Below, one piece after another: positions 52,803 to 62,322 of a DNA stretch of 64,000 bases. The notes under the pieces are model-generated. The model worked only from the letters and a program-made list of their open reading frames with translations, made no database searches and was not told where the DNA came from. The DNA is taken from contig JAHIND010000015.1 in NCBI GenBank assembly GCA_018896025.1, forward strand, positions 1 through 64,000, in the 5' to 3' direction. A program made the position numbers and the translations under genes. Source of the DNA: Pseudomonadota bacterium (GTDB lineage Bacteria; Desulfobacterota; Desulfarculia; Desulfarculales; Desulfarculaceae). Position 1 is the first letter of the stretch. Each line of letters begins with the position of its first letter.

Positions 52803-54134
52803 ATGGCAAAAATGACCAAGGAAGGCGTCCTGAAGGCGATCAAGGACAACAATGTAAAGTTCATTCGCCTGTGGTTCACCGACATCCTGGGCTTCCTGAA
52901 GAGCTTCGCGGTCACCCCCGGTGAGATGGAGCTGGCCATGGAAGAGGGTATGGGCTTTGACGGCTCGTCCATCCAGGGATTCGCCCGCATCGACGAATCG
53001 GACATGGTGGCCATGCCCGATCCCAGCACCTTCACCCTGCTGCCCTGGCGCAACAAAGAAGACGGCGCCGTGGCCCGCATGTTCACCGACGTGCTCAACC
53101 CCGACCTGACCCCCTACGTGGGCGACCCCCGCTACATCCTGAAGCGTCAGCTCAAAAAGGCCGCGGACATGGGCCTGACCATGAACGTGGGCCCGGAGCT
53201 CGAGTTCTTCTATTTCAAGGACAGTAACGGCACCGAGGTTCTGGACCATGGCGGCTACTTCGACCTGACTCCCCTGGACGTGGCCAGCGACCTTCGCCGC
53301 GACACCATCCTGGCCCTGGAAAAACTGGGCATCACCGTGGAGTACAGCCACCACGAAGTGGCCCCCAGCCAGCATGAGATCGACCTGCGCTACACCGACG
53401 CCCTGACCATGGCCGACAACGCCATGACCTACCGCCTGACCGTAAAAGAGATCGCCATGAAGCACGGCGTGTACGCCACCTTCATGCCCAAGCCCATCTT
53501 CGGCGAGAACGGCAGCGGCATGCACGTGCACCAGTCGCTGTTCAAGGGCAAAAAGAACCTGTTCTTCGACAAGAAGGACGAGTTCGGCCTGAGCCCCGAG
53601 GGCAAGAGCTACATCGCCGGCCTGCTCAAGCACGCCCCCGAGTTCTGCTCCATCATCGCCCAGTGGGTCAACAGCTACAAGCGCCTGGTGCCCGGCTACG
53701 AGGCCCCGGTGTACGTGGCCTGGGCGCGGCGCAACCGCTCCGCCCTGGTGCGCGTGCCCATGTACAAGCCCGGCAAGGAAGCCGCCACCCGTTGCGAGCT
53801 GCGCTGCCCCGACCCCTCCTGCAACCCCTACCTGGCCTTCGCGGTGATGCTGGCCGCCGGCCTCAAGGGCATCGAGGAGAAGTACGAGCTGGTCGCCCCG
53901 GTGGAAGAGGACATCTTCGAGATGACCCCCAAGGAGCTCAAGAAGCACAAGATCAACTCCCTGCCCGGCACCCTGGGCGAGGCCATCCAGCTCACCGCCA
54001 AGAGCCAGCTGGTCAAGGAAACCCTGGGCGATCACATGTTCGGAAAGTTCATCGAGAACAAAACCGCCGAGTGGGATGCCTTCCGTGTGCATGTGACCGA
54101 CTTCGAGCTGAACCGCTACCTGTCCATTCTGTAG
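52803..54134 (+). CDS. glnA: Glutamine synthetase, type I-alpha
   Basis: 443 aa. Joins ammonia and glutamate with ATP. Active-site blocks: GFDGSSIQGFARIDESDM, GPELEFFYF, HHEVAPSQHEIDLRY, ENGSGMHVHQS and NRSALVRVP. Length and the site corresponding to the adenylylated Tyr mark the alpha subtype: EEDIFEMTP has Phe372 where enteric enzymes have NLYDLP. Control by adenylylation is thus not possible at that place; feedback inhibition or PII-type partners are more likely. Driven by a sigma54 promoter with enhancer-like sites. ATG 52803. Confidence 0.96.
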   Translation: MAKMTKEGVLKAIKDNNVKFIRLWFTDILGFLKSFAVTPGEMELAMEEGMGFDGSSIQGFARIDESDMVAMPDPSTFTLLPWRNKEDGAVARMFTDVLNPDLTPYVGDPRYILKRQLKKAADMGLTMNVGPELEFFYFKDSNGTEVLDHGGYFDLTPLDVASDLRRDTILALEKLGITVEYSHHEVAPSQHEIDLRYTDALTMADNAMTYRLTVKEIAMKHGVYATFMPKPIFGENGSGMHVHQSLFKGKKNLFFDKKDEFGLSPEGKSYIAGLLKHAPEFCSIIAQWVNSYKRLVPGYEAPVYVAWARRNRSALVRVPMYKPGKEAATRCELRCPDPSCNPYLAFAVMLAAGLKGIEEKYELVAPVEEDIFEMTPKELKKHKINSLPGTLGEAIQLTAKSQLVKETLGDHMFGKFIENKTAEWDAFRVHVTDFELNRYLSIL

Positions 54135-54155
54135 GACAAGCGACCGCAATCCCCG

Positions 54156-54186
54156 CCGGGGGGCCTTCGGGCCCCCCGGTTTTTTT
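54156..54186 (+). terminator. Terminator of glnA
   Basis: CCGGGGGGCC / GGCCCCCCGG arms with a stable TTCG loop and seven T. Confidence 0.95.
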
Positions 54187-54255
54187 GCCAGGGGCCTTTT
54201 AATGCTGGCGGGCATAGGCTATAAAGCTGGCTAGCCATCTGCCGAAGGAGGCCCT

Positions 54256-55074
54256 TTGCCCAAAGAAAACACACCCAGCCCCCACCCGACGGGGCGGCAT
54301 CTGGTCCTGGTGGACGAAAAGGACCGGCAACACCTGATCCAGGTCCCCGAACCGGGGCGCGTGGTGCGCCTCAAAGGCGAAAACCTCAGCTACGAAACCG
54401 TGGCCGTCCTGCACGACGGCGAGTTGCTGGTCACCCCCCAACGGCGGCGCTACCTGGTGTTTTTCCCCACCATGGAGCAGATAGTGATGACCATGCCCCG
54501 GGAGGCCCAGGTCATCTACCCCAAGGACCAGGCCCTGCTGTTGTTCTACGGCGACGTGGCGCCGGGCATGAGCATCATCGAGGTGGGAGTGGGCCACGGA
54601 GCTTTCACCATGGCCCTGCTGCGGACCCTGGGCCCGGACGGCCACCTGACCAGCTACGATCTGCGCCTGGACCACCTGAACCGCACCCGCAAAAACATCA
54701 GCCTGTACCTGGGCCCGGAGTATCTGGAGCGCTGGGAGCCGGTGTTGGCCGACCCCATCGCCGACGGCTTCGGCGACCACCAATGCGACCGCATGTTCAG
54801 CGACATTCCCGAGCCCTGGGACCTCATCAGCGCGGCCTCCGAGGCCCTCTTGCCCGGCGGCATCTGGACGGCCTACCTGCCCACCGCCATGCAGCTCATG
54901 CGCCAGATGGATGCCCTGAGCGGGGAACGCATGTTTTGCATGCCCACCGCCTTCGAGGCCCTGCAGCGCTACTGGCACGCCCGGCCTCCCTCGGTGCGCC
55001 CCAAGCACACCATGCGCGGCCACACCGGCTTTATCGTCACCGGCCGCCGCCGCTGGCTGCCTCCGTCCGACTAG
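54256..55074 (+). CDS. trmI: tRNA (adenine-58-N1) methyltransferase TrmI-like
   Basis: 272 aa SAM-dependent methyltransferase of the Gcd14/TrmI type, which modifies A58 in the T-loop of tRNAs. An N-terminal beta domain precedes the family bridge (VIYPKDQALLLFYGDV), the SAM motif IIEVGVGHGAFTMALL (~105), and DIPEPWDLISAASEALLPGG for catalysis. TTG 54256 after AAGGAGGCCC is the start. Stands between strong upstream terminator and DUF1178. Confidence 0.88.
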   Translation: MPKENTPSPHPTGRHLVLVDEKDRQHLIQVPEPGRVVRLKGENLSYETVAVLHDGELLVTPQRRRYLVFFPTMEQIVMTMPREAQVIYPKDQALLLFYGDVAPGMSIIEVGVGHGAFTMALLRTLGPDGHLTSYDLRLDHLNRTRKNISLYLGPEYLERWEPVLADPIADGFGDHQCDRMFSDIPEPWDLISAASEALLPGGIWTAYLPTAMQLMRQMDALSGERMFCMPTAFEALQRYWHARPPSVRPKHTMRGHTGFIVTGRRRWLPPSD

Positions 55075-55117
55075 CCTCGGCACCCAGCCTGTGATACAAA
55101 GGACTTAGAGGCACGCG

Positions 55118-55546
55118 ATGATTGTGTTCGACCTGCAATGCGACCAGGAGCACCCCTTTGAGGGCTGGTTCGAAGACCTCAAGGACCTCCAGCAGCAGAT
55201 CAAGAAGGGCTTGGTGTCGTGTCCGGTGTGCGGCAGCCCCCAAGTCCGGCGGGTTCCCTCGTCCTTCGGCATCGCCAAAGCCCGGGGCGAGGCCGCCGAC
55301 CAGGCCCAGGCCGCCCAACTCCTGGGGCAGTCCCTCAAGCGCTATTTCGTGGAAAACTTCGAGGACGTGGGGCCCCAGTTCGCCAAGGAGGCCCTGAAGA
55401 TCCATTACGGGGCCAGCGAGGCGCGCAACATCCGGGGAGTGTCCACTTCCGACGAGGAAAAGATGCTCAAGGACGAAGGGGTGGAGTTCTTCAAGATGGG
55501 GCCGGCCCAGCCCGCCCCGGCCGACGGCGGCGAGGAAGAAGACTAG
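55118..55546 (+). CDS. DUF1178-family protein
   Basis: 142 aa. It opens MIVFDLQCDQEHPFEGWF and has a CPVCGS zinc-knuckle around residue 36; with Cys8 this gives the usual DUF1178 zinc site. The middle has RYFVENFEDVGPQFAKEALK and the tail is acidic. Function unknown; likely soluble. ATG 55118 with GAGG 6 bp upstream. Its 3' end overlaps a small opposite-strand gene by four bases. Confidence 0.88.
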   Translation: MIVFDLQCDQEHPFEGWFEDLKDLQQQIKKGLVSCPVCGSPQVRRVPSSFGIAKARGEAADQAQAAQLLGQSLKRYFVENFEDVGPQFAKEALKIHYGASEARNIRGVSTSDEEKMLKDEGVEFFKMGPAQPAPADGGEEED

Positions 55547-55740
55547 CCCTCTCCCCCCTTATGCCCCCCTTCCTTTTTGCCCTGCGCCATGGCTTCGGCC
55601 GCGCAGGGTGCGTTCTTGGCCACCAGACGCCCCAGCTTGGCGCAATACAACGCGGCGAAGGTGCGGCAGCTGCCGGCTCCGTCCACGGCATCTTCCTTGG
55701 GAAAACCGGCCTCCGGACAGCTAAGGTCGCACCAGCGCAT
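55543..55740 (-). CDS. Small cysteine-rich protein, function unknown
   Basis: 65 aa. Cysteines are spaced WCDLSCP, GSCRTFAALYC and NAPC, looking like a metal site, followed by a charged, Gly-rich tail. ATG 55740 has a perfect AGGAGGATGT ribosome site, which strongly supports a real gene. I recall similar small proteins in sulfate reducers but cannot name the family. Convergent and slightly overlapping with DUF1178. Confidence 0.65.
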   Translation of the reverse strand: MRWCDLSCPEAGFPKEDAVDGAGSCRTFAALYCAKLGRLVAKNAPCAAEAMAQGKKEGGHKGGEG

Positions 55741-55811
55741 ACATCCTCCTGGGCTGGGTGGGCGGCCCCAGATTAACCCCGGCGGGAGCGGCGGTCAACC
55801 CCTGCCAACAG

Positions 55812-55840
55812 TTGACAAAAAACACCACCCTTGATAGCTT
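55812..55840 (+). promoter_or_regulatory. Promoter of cinA-thpR-recA
   Basis: TTGACA, 17-bp spacer, TAGCTT, 65 bp before cinA. No LexA box recognised nearby. Confidence 0.5.
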
Positions 55841-55905
55841 GAAAAACTGGATTTTCAACGATGTACGGGCGGGTTGCCAGACCCGGTCCGGGGGGCGCGA
55901 GGCAT

Positions 55906-57159
55906 ATGCGCGGGGTCATAATCTGCATCGGCGACGAGTTGATCAGCGGCCGGGTGGAAGAGCAAAATTCGCGTTTTGCCATGTCCCGCCTGAGCCCTCT
56001 GGGCTTTGCCATCACCTCGGCCATATGGGTGGGCGATGACATGCAGGCCATCGCCGGGGCCCTGGACCAGGCCCTGGCCCGGGCGGAGTTCGTGGTGGTC
56101 AGCGGCGGCCTGGGCTCCACCGAGGACGACATCACCGCCAAGGCCGCGGCCCGGCACTTCGGCCTGGAGATCGCCGAGAGCCGCCGCATGATAGAAAACC
56201 TGCGGGAGTGCTTCGAGGCGGTGGACCGCCAGGTGCCGCCCGGGGTGGAGCGCATGGCCCAACTTCCCGAAGGGGCCAAGGTCCTGGACAAGAGCTGCGC
56301 CGGTTTCATGCTCACCACCCCGGCTGGGCAGCCGGTCTATTTTTTGCCGGGGGTGCCCGCCGAAAACCACCACCTGCTGGAACGCCATGTGCTGCCCGAC
56401 CTCATGCGCCAATTCGCGCCCCAGGAGGTTATGGTGAGCCAGAAGTTCACCGTCTTCGGCCTGGGGGAGAGCGAGATCGCCCAGCGCCTGGACGGGCTGA
56501 CCGCCGGGTATCCTGAGGTATCGGTGGGCTACTACCCGGTGTTCCCGGCCGAGGAGGTCCTTCTGAGCACCCGCACCTCCCAGCCCCACCAGGCCGAGGT
56601 TTTGCTAAACGAGCTTTACTCCGAGGCGGCCCACCGCCTGGGGGGCAAGGTGGTGGCCCAGGGTGAACAGAGCCTGGCCGGCGCCGTGGCCCAGCGCATG
56701 ATCGCCGAGGAGCTGACCCTGGCCCTGGCCGAGTCCTGCACCGGCGGGCTCATCGGCCATCTCATCACCGGGGTGGCCGGGGCCAGCGACTTTTTGGACC
56801 GGGGCCTGGTGGTCTACTCCAACCGGGCCAAGATGGAGCTGTTGGGGGTGGAGGCCAGGGTCTTGGAGCGCTTTGGGGCGGTGAGCCCGGAAACCGCCGC
56901 CCAGATGGCCGCCGGGGCCCGCCTGGAATCCGGGGTGGACCTGGGGCTGGCGGTCACCGGCATCGCCGGGCCGACCGGCGGCACCCCGGACAAGCCGGTG
57001 GGCACGGTTTATTTCGGCCTGGCCGCCGAAGGCGGGGTCAAGACCGTGCACCGGCGCTTCATGGGCAGCCGGGGGCAGGTCAAGATGCAAAGCGCCTGGA
57101 CCGCCCTGGACCTGCTGCGCCGCTATCTGGAGGACCATGCGTTCCTTCATCGCCCTTGA
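55906..57159 (+). CDS. cinA: CinA: competence/damage-inducible protein, nicotinamide-nucleotide amidase
   Basis: 417 aa. N-terminal molybdopterin-binding-like (COG1058) domain with IGDELISGRVEEQNSR and VVVSGGLGSTEDD, usually an ADP-ribose pyrophosphatase; C-terminal CinA domain with LALAESCTGGLIGHLITGV and AVTGIAGPTGGTPDKPVGTV, a deamidase that recycles nicotinamide mononucleotide. ATG 55906 matches the family start; ATG 55861 upstream lacks support. First gene of the unit with thpR and recA; thpR overlaps it by 23 bp. Confidence 0.94.
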   Translation: MRGVIICIGDELISGRVEEQNSRFAMSRLSPLGFAITSAIWVGDDMQAIAGALDQALARAEFVVVSGGLGSTEDDITAKAAARHFGLEIAESRRMIENLRECFEAVDRQVPPGVERMAQLPEGAKVLDKSCAGFMLTTPAGQPVYFLPGVPAENHHLLERHVLPDLMRQFAPQEVMVSQKFTVFGLGESEIAQRLDGLTAGYPEVSVGYYPVFPAEEVLLSTRTSQPHQAEVLLNELYSEAAHRLGGKVVAQGEQSLAGAVAQRMIAEELTLALAESCTGGLIGHLITGVAGASDFLDRGLVVYSNRAKMELLGVEARVLERFGAVSPETAAQMAAGARLESGVDLGLAVTGIAGPTGGTPDKPVGTVYFGLAAEGGVKTVHRRFMGSRGQVKMQSAWTALDLLRRYLEDHAFLHRP

Positions 57160-57712
57160 GATGCCCCCGGAGGTGAAAGAGTTCGCCGCGGGCCTCATCA
57201 AGGAGCTAAAACCCAGCGGGGCTGATGTAAAATGGGTGGAGCCTGGGAACCTCCACCTGACCCTCAAATTCCTGGGCGAGGTGGACCCCAGCGCCACGGC
57301 GGATATAATCACGGCCTTGGAGGGCGCCCTGGCCGGACGCTCCGCCCCCGGACTGAGCGCCGGGGGTTGCGGGGCCTTCCCCAACGCCCGATCGCCCAAA
57401 GTGGTGTGGCTGGGCCTGGGCGGCCAGACGGATTTGGCGGCCCAAATGGCCCGCGCGGTGGAAACGGCCCTGGAGCCCCTGGGCTTCGAAGCGGAAAAGC
57501 GGGCCTTCAAGCCCCACCTCACCCTGGGTCGGGTGCGCCGCCCCCGGCGGGGGGCGGGGGCCCCCTCCACCGCGGCCCTCAGCCGTGCCCTGGCGGCCCT
57601 GGCCGCCGCCGCCGGTCCCTCGTTTACGGCGGACCGGGTGGTCCTGATGAAAAGCACCCTGACCGGCTCAGGGCCGATTTATGAATCTTTGCACCGCGTA
57701 ACCCTGGCCTAA
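57137..57712 (+). CDS. thpR: RNA 2',3'-cyclic phosphodiesterase (2'-5' RNA ligase family)
   Basis: 191 aa 2H phosphoesterase. Both catalytic H-x-T motifs are present: [12 protein letters not shown] (~residue 40) and [11 protein letters not shown] (~130). Starts [13 protein letters not shown], the standard ThpR N-terminus. The ATG lies inside the end of cinA, a common cinA-thpR-recA arrangement. Its physiological substrate is not settled in the family. Confidence 0.93.
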   Translation: MRSFIALEMPPEVKEFAAGLIKELKPSGADVKWVEPGNLHLTLKFLGEVDPSATADIITALEGALAGRSAPGLSAGGCGAFPNARSPKVVWLGLGGQTDLAAQMARAVETALEPLGFEAEKRAFKPHLTLGRVRRPRRGAGAPSTAALSRALAALAAAAGPSFTADRVVLMKSTLTGSGPIYESLHRVTLA

Positions 57713-57734
57713 GCCGGGGCAACGGGAGGATTTC

Positions 57735-58778
57735 ATGGCCGACAACGACACCCGCAGCCAGCGGGACAAGGCGGTGGACAGCGCGCTCAAGCAGATCGAG
57801 CGCAATTTCGGCAAGGGCGCCATCATGCGCCTGGGCAGCGACGAGGCCGCCCAGAACGTGCCCGCCATCTCCACCGGTTCCCTGGGGCTGGACATCGCCA
57901 CCGGCGTGGGCGGGGTGCCCCGGGGCCGCATCACCGAGATCTACGGCCCCGAGTCTTCGGGCAAGACCACCCTGACCCTGCACGTCATCGCCGAGGCCCA
58001 AAAGGCCGGCGGCGTGGCCGCCTTCATCGACGCGGAGCACGCCCTGGACGTGGGCTACGCCCGCAAGCTGGGGGTCAACGTGGACGAGCTGCTGGTCAGC
58101 CAGCCGGACACCGGCGAGCAGGCCCTGGACATCGCCGAAATCCTGGTGCGCAGCGGCGGGGTGGACGTGCTGGTGATCGACTCGGTGGCCGCCCTGGTGC
58201 CCAAGGCCGAGCTGGAAGGCGAGATGGGCGACAGCCATGTGGGCCTTCAGGCCCGCCTGATGAGCCAGGCCATGCGCAAGCTCACCAGCGTTTTGGCCAA
58301 AAGCCGCACCTCGCTGATTTTCATCAACCAGATCCGCATGAAGATCGGGGTGATGTTCGGCAGCCCGGAAACCACCACCGGCGGCAACGCGCTGAAGTTT
58401 TACGCCAGCCTGCGCCTGGACATCCGGCGCATCGGCAAGATCAAGTCCGGCGACACCGACGTGGGCAACCGCACCAGGGTCAAGGTGGTCAAGAACAAGG
58501 TTGCCCCTCCCTTCAAGCAGGCCGAGTTCGACATCCTCTTCGGCCAGGGCATCAACCGCATGGGCGAGATGCTGGACATGGGGGTGGAGGCGGACATCGT
58601 GACCAAGAGCGGGGCCTGGTACTCCTATGGCGACGAGCGCATGGGACAGGGGCGCGACAACGCCATGAATTTCCTGAACGACACCCCCGAGATCTACGAA
58701 GAAATATCCACCCGGCTCAAGACCAAGCTGGGGCTTTTGCCCCCGGCGGAGACCGAGCCGGAAAAACCGGCCCAGTAG
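57735..58778 (+). CDS. recA: Recombinase RecA
   Basis: 347 aa. Strand exchange and SOS co-protease. Walker [14 protein letters not shown] (~76), then the [22 protein letters not shown] block, the DNA-binding loop region [20 protein letters not shown] and [14 protein letters not shown]. The C-terminal tail is short and acidic. ATG 57735 after GGGAGG. alaS follows after 30 bp with no terminator, so read-through is likely. Confidence 0.98.
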   Translation: MADNDTRSQRDKAVDSALKQIERNFGKGAIMRLGSDEAAQNVPAISTGSLGLDIATGVGGVPRGRITEIYGPESSGKTTLTLHVIAEAQKAGGVAAFIDAEHALDVGYARKLGVNVDELLVSQPDTGEQALDIAEILVRSGGVDVLVIDSVAALVPKAELEGEMGDSHVGLQARLMSQAMRKLTSVLAKSRTSLIFINQIRMKIGVMFGSPETTTGGNALKFYASLRLDIRRIGKIKSGDTDVGNRTRVKVVKNKVAPPFKQAEFDILFGQGINRMGEMLDMGVEADIVTKSGAWYSYGDERMGQGRDNAMNFLNDTPEIYEEISTRLKTKLGLLPPAETEPEKPAQ

Positions 58779-58808
58779 CCCCCCGGCGATTAGGGAGCGC
58801 ATAAGCCC

Positions 58809-61460
58809 ATGGCCAAGACCGGCAACGAGATTCGTCAGCAATTTCTGGACTACTTCGTCAAACAGCAGCACCAGTTGGTGAAAAGCTCCAGCGTGGTGCC
58901 CGCCGACGACCCCAGCCTGTTGTTCACCAACGCGGGCATGGTCCAGTTCAAGAACGTCTTCACCGGCCAGGAGAAGCGGCCCTACAACCGGGCCACCACC
59001 TGCCAAAAATGCTTCCGGGTCAGCGGCAAGCACAACGACCTGGAAAACGTGGGCCGCACCCCGCGCCACCACACCTTTTTCGAGATGCTGGGCAACTTCA
59101 GCTTCGGCGACTACTTCAAGGAAAAGGCGGTGGTGTTCGCCTGGGAGCTTCTCACCCAGGGCTACGGCCTAGACCCCGAGGACCTCTGGGTCAGCGTGTA
59201 CACCGAGGACGACGAGGCGGCCCGGCTGTGGGAGAGCGAAGTGGGGGTGCGCCCCGAGCGCATCGTGCGCCTGGGCGAGGAAGAGAACTTCTGGGCCATG
59301 GGCGACACCGGCCCCTGCGGCCCCTGCTCGGAGATTCACATCGACCAGGGCCCAGCGATGGGCTGCGGCCGCGACGACTGCGCGGTGGGCTGCGACTGCG
59401 ACCGCTTCCTGGAGCTGTGGAACCTGGTGTTCATGCAGTACGAGCGCGACGCAAGCGGCAAGATGATTCCCCTGCCGCGGCCCTCCATCGACACGGGCAT
59501 GGGCCTGGAGCGCATCGCGGCCACGGTGCAGGGCTTCACCTCCAACTACGACAGCGACCTGTTCACCCCCATCATGGACTACACCAGCGAGCTGGCCGGA
59601 GTAGCCCGTGGCTCTGACGAGGAAAGCGACGTGAGCCTTCGGGTCATCGCCGACCACGCCCGGGCCTGCGCAGTGCTGGTGGGCGACGGCGTGCTGCCCT
59701 CCAACGAGGGCCGGGGCTACGTCCTCAGGCGCATCCTTCGCCGCGCCGCCCGCCACGGGCGCAAGCTGGGCCTCACCGGGCCCTTCCTGCACAAGGTGGC
59801 CGGGGTGGTCATGAACGAGATGCGCGGGGCCTATCCGGGCCTGTACAGCTCCCGGGCCTTTGTGGACAAGGTGATCAGCGGCGAGGAGGAGCGCTTCGGC
59901 GAGACCCTGGACACCGGGCTCAAGCTGCTCTCGGAGGCCCTGGCCGCGACCAAGGCCAAGGGCCTGGACACCCTGGACGGCAAGACCGCCTTCAAGCTCT
60001 ACGACACCTTCGGCTTCCCCCTGGATCTGACCATGACCATCGTGGCTGAGGAGGGCCTGGGGGTGGACGAAGAGGGCTTCCAAGAGGCCATGGGCCTGCA
60101 ACGTAGCCGCTCCCGGGCGGCCTGGTCCGGCAGCGGCGAGCACGAGCTTTCCCCGGCCCTGGCCAAGCTGCGCTCACAAGGCTTCGGCACCACCTTCACC
60201 GGCTACGAGGGCCTCACCGGCAGCGACACGGCGGCCCTTATCCTGGTGGACGGCGAGGCGGTGAACGAGGTGGGCCAGGGCCAGAAGGCCGAACTGGTCA
60301 CCGAGCGCACTCCCTTCTACGGCGCGGCGGGCGGCCAGGTGGGCGACATGGGGACCATCACCGGCCCCACGGGCAAGGCCAAGGTCCTGGACACCCTGAA
60401 GCCCGGCGGCGAGCTTATCGTGCACCAGATCGAGGTAACCCAGGGCAGCATCGCCCAGGGCCAGGAGTTGGAGCTCACCGTGGACCCCGCCACCAGGGCG
60501 GCCACGGCGGCCAACCACACCGCCACCCACCTGTTGCACGCCGCCCTGCGCGAGCATCTGGGCGAGCACGTCAAGCAGGCGGGCTCCATGGTCAGCCCGG
60601 AGCGCCTGCGCTTCGACTTCAGCCACTTCCAAGCCATGACCCCCGAGGAGATCAAGGCGGTGGAGGTGACGGTGAACCAGGGCATCCGAGCCAACATAGC
60701 CTTGAACACCAAGGTCATGGACCTGGAAGAGGCCATGTCCACCGGGGCCATGGCCCTGTTCGAGGAGCGCTACGGCGACAAGGTACGTCTGGTGCAGGTG
60801 CCCGGCGTGTCCAAGGAGCTGTGCGGCGGCACCCATGCCCAGGCTACCGGCGACATCGGCTACTTCAAGATCATCGGCGAGTCCTCGGTGGCCGCCGGGG
60901 TGCGCCGCCTGGAGGCGCTGACCGGCGGAACCGCGGTGGAGGCGGTGCAGGCCCTGGAAGACGAGGTGGGCCGGGCCGCGGCGGCGCTCAAGGTGGGCCG
61001 CCTGGAGCTGGCCGAGCGGGTCAAAAAGCTCATGACCAGCCTCAAGGAGAGCGAGCGCGAGGTGGAGACCCTCAAGGGCCGCCTGGCCGGAGCCTCAAGC
61101 CGCGACCTTCTCTCCGGGGCGGTGGAGGTGGACGGCGTAAAGGTGCTGGCGGTCAAGGTGGAGGTGGACAACCCCAAGGCCCTGCGCGACCTGGCCGACA
61201 CGGTGCGCGACCGCCTGGGCAGCGGGGTGGCGGTGCTGGGCGCCGAAAGCGGCGGCAAGGCCCTCCTGCTGGCCCTGGTCACCAAGGATCTGGCTAAGCG
61301 CTTCCACGCGGGCAACCTGGTCAAGGTGCTGGCCCCCATGGTGGGCGGCGGCGGCGGTGGCCGCCCGGACATGGCCCAGGCGGGCGGGCAAAACCCGGCG
61401 GCCCTGGACGAGGCCCTGTCCCAGGTGCCCCGGCTGGTGGCCGAGCAGGCGGCGGGCTAA
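58809..61460 (+). CDS. alaS: Alanyl-tRNA synthetase
   Basis: 883 aa class II synthetase. The N-terminal catalytic part has LFTNAGMVQFKNVFTGQE, RHHTFFEMLGNFSFGDYFK and DTGPCGPCSEI, the editing domain has HTATHLLHAAL (~570) and CGGTHAQATGDIGYFKI (~674), and the C-terminal DHHA1 domain has GGGGGGRPDMAQAGG. Complete. A shared terminator lies between it and bamD on the opposite strand. Confidence 0.98.
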   Translation: MAKTGNEIRQQFLDYFVKQQHQLVKSSSVVPADDPSLLFTNAGMVQFKNVFTGQEKRPYNRATTCQKCFRVSGKHNDLENVGRTPRHHTFFEMLGNFSFGDYFKEKAVVFAWELLTQGYGLDPEDLWVSVYTEDDEAARLWESEVGVRPERIVRLGEEENFWAMGDTGPCGPCSEIHIDQGPAMGCGRDDCAVGCDCDRFLELWNLVFMQYERDASGKMIPLPRPSIDTGMGLERIAATVQGFTSNYDSDLFTPIMDYTSELAGVARGSDEESDVSLRVIADHARACAVLVGDGVLPSNEGRGYVLRRILRRAARHGRKLGLTGPFLHKVAGVVMNEMRGAYPGLYSSRAFVDKVISGEEERFGETLDTGLKLLSEALAATKAKGLDTLDGKTAFKLYDTFGFPLDLTMTIVAEEGLGVDEEGFQEAMGLQRSRSRAAWSGSGEHELSPALAKLRSQGFGTTFTGYEGLTGSDTAALILVDGEAVNEVGQGQKAELVTERTPFYGAAGGQVGDMGTITGPTGKAKVLDTLKPGGELIVHQIEVTQGSIAQGQELELTVDPATRAATAANHTATHLLHAALREHLGEHVKQAGSMVSPERLRFDFSHFQAMTPEEIKAVEVTVNQGIRANIALNTKVMDLEEAMSTGAMALFEERYGDKVRLVQVPGVSKELCGGTHAQATGDIGYFKIIGESSVAAGVRRLEALTGGTAVEAVQALEDEVGRAAAALKVGRLELAERVKKLMTSLKESEREVETLKGRLAGASSRDLLSGAVEVDGVKVLAVKVEVDNPKALRDLADTVRDRLGSGVAVLGAESGGKALLLALVTKDLAKRFHAGNLVKVLAPMVGGGGGGRPDMAQAGGQNPAALDEALSQVPRLVAEQAAG

Positions 61461-61487
61461 AGCCAACCTCTCAAAGACACCAAAAAA

Positions 61488-61510
61488 GGGACGCCCCAGC
61501 GGGGCGTCCC
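61488..61510. terminator. Bidirectional terminator between alaS and bamD
   Basis: GGGACGCCCC / GGGGCGTCCC perfect arms with AGC loop; AAAAAA on the left and TTT on the right give T-runs for minus and plus transcripts. Confidence 0.9.
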
Positions 61511-61533
61511 TTTCGTTGTTGGGTGGCTTGTCT

Positions 61534-62322
61534 CTAGAGCGGGTTGTCGTCGCCCAAGAGCACGTCCGGCTGTTCCACGCCCGGCAGAGGCGTGCTCAGG
61601 TCGCGGCGGTCGATGGACTCACCCTCGCGCTCGCGCTTGGGCAGCTGGGACCACTTCTCCTGGGCCATGCGCAGGTAGTTCATGGCCTCGTTGTACAGCC
61701 CCACGTCGGGGTAGTTGGTGAGCACCCGCTTGAAGCGGCTCATGGACGCCCGGTACTTCTTGGTGTTGAAGTAGTACTTGCCCACCACCATGTCGTGGGC
61801 GGCCAGGCGCCGGGTGGCTTCCTGCATGCGGGGCTGGGCCTTCACGGCCCACTCGCTGCTGGGGTACTGCTTCATCAGCCGCCGGAAGGTATCCATGGCC
61901 TTGCGGGCGTTGCTGGGGTCCCGGTCCGGGGTCAGCATCTGGTCGAAGGAAACCATGCCCATTTGGTAGATGGCATAGGGCACCGCGTCGTTCTTGGGAT
62001 GCAGGCGGATGAAGTCCTCAAAGGCTAAGGTGGCCTCTTCGTAGCGCTTGGACTTTAAGTATGCGTCGCCAACCCTGAGGTCGGCCAGCAGGGCGTAGCG
62101 GCTGTAGGGGAAGCGGTCCTTGAGCGCCTGGAACAGTTCGGCGGACTCCTCGTAGTTGCCCTCGCGGTACATGGTTTCGGCCTCGTTGGCCAGAACCTGG
62201 GCCGGAGTGTCAAAGGCCTCGTCCTGGATGCCCGTGCCGCCGCCGAACCAGTCGCAACCGGCGGCGGCGGCCAGCATCAGCAGCAGGGCGGCAATCAATA
62301 CCTGTTTGTAGACTCTACTCAT
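61534..62322 (-). CDS. bamD: Outer-membrane assembly lipoprotein BamD
   Basis: 262 aa. Lipoprotein signal with lipobox LAAAAGC (Cys23), then five TPR-like repeats, e.g. ANEAETMYREGNYEESAELF and YEEATLAFEDFIRLHPKNDA, as in BamD/YfiO of the beta-barrel assembly complex. Its start overlaps the trxB end by 8 bp, so it is the third gene of trxA-trxB-bamD. No other Bam genes nearby. Confidence 0.92.
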   Translation of the reverse strand: MSRVYKQVLIAALLLMLAAAAGCDWFGGGTGIQDEAFDTPAQVLANEAETMYREGNYEESAELFQALKDRFPYSRYALLADLRVGDAYLKSKRYEEATLAFEDFIRLHPKNDAVPYAIYQMGMVSFDQMLTPDRDPSNARKAMDTFRRLMKQYPSSEWAVKAQPRMQEATRRLAAHDMVVGKYYFNTKKYRASMSRFKRVLTNYPDVGLYNEAMNYLRMAQEKWSQLPKREREGESIDRRDLSTPLPGVEQPDVLLGDDNPL

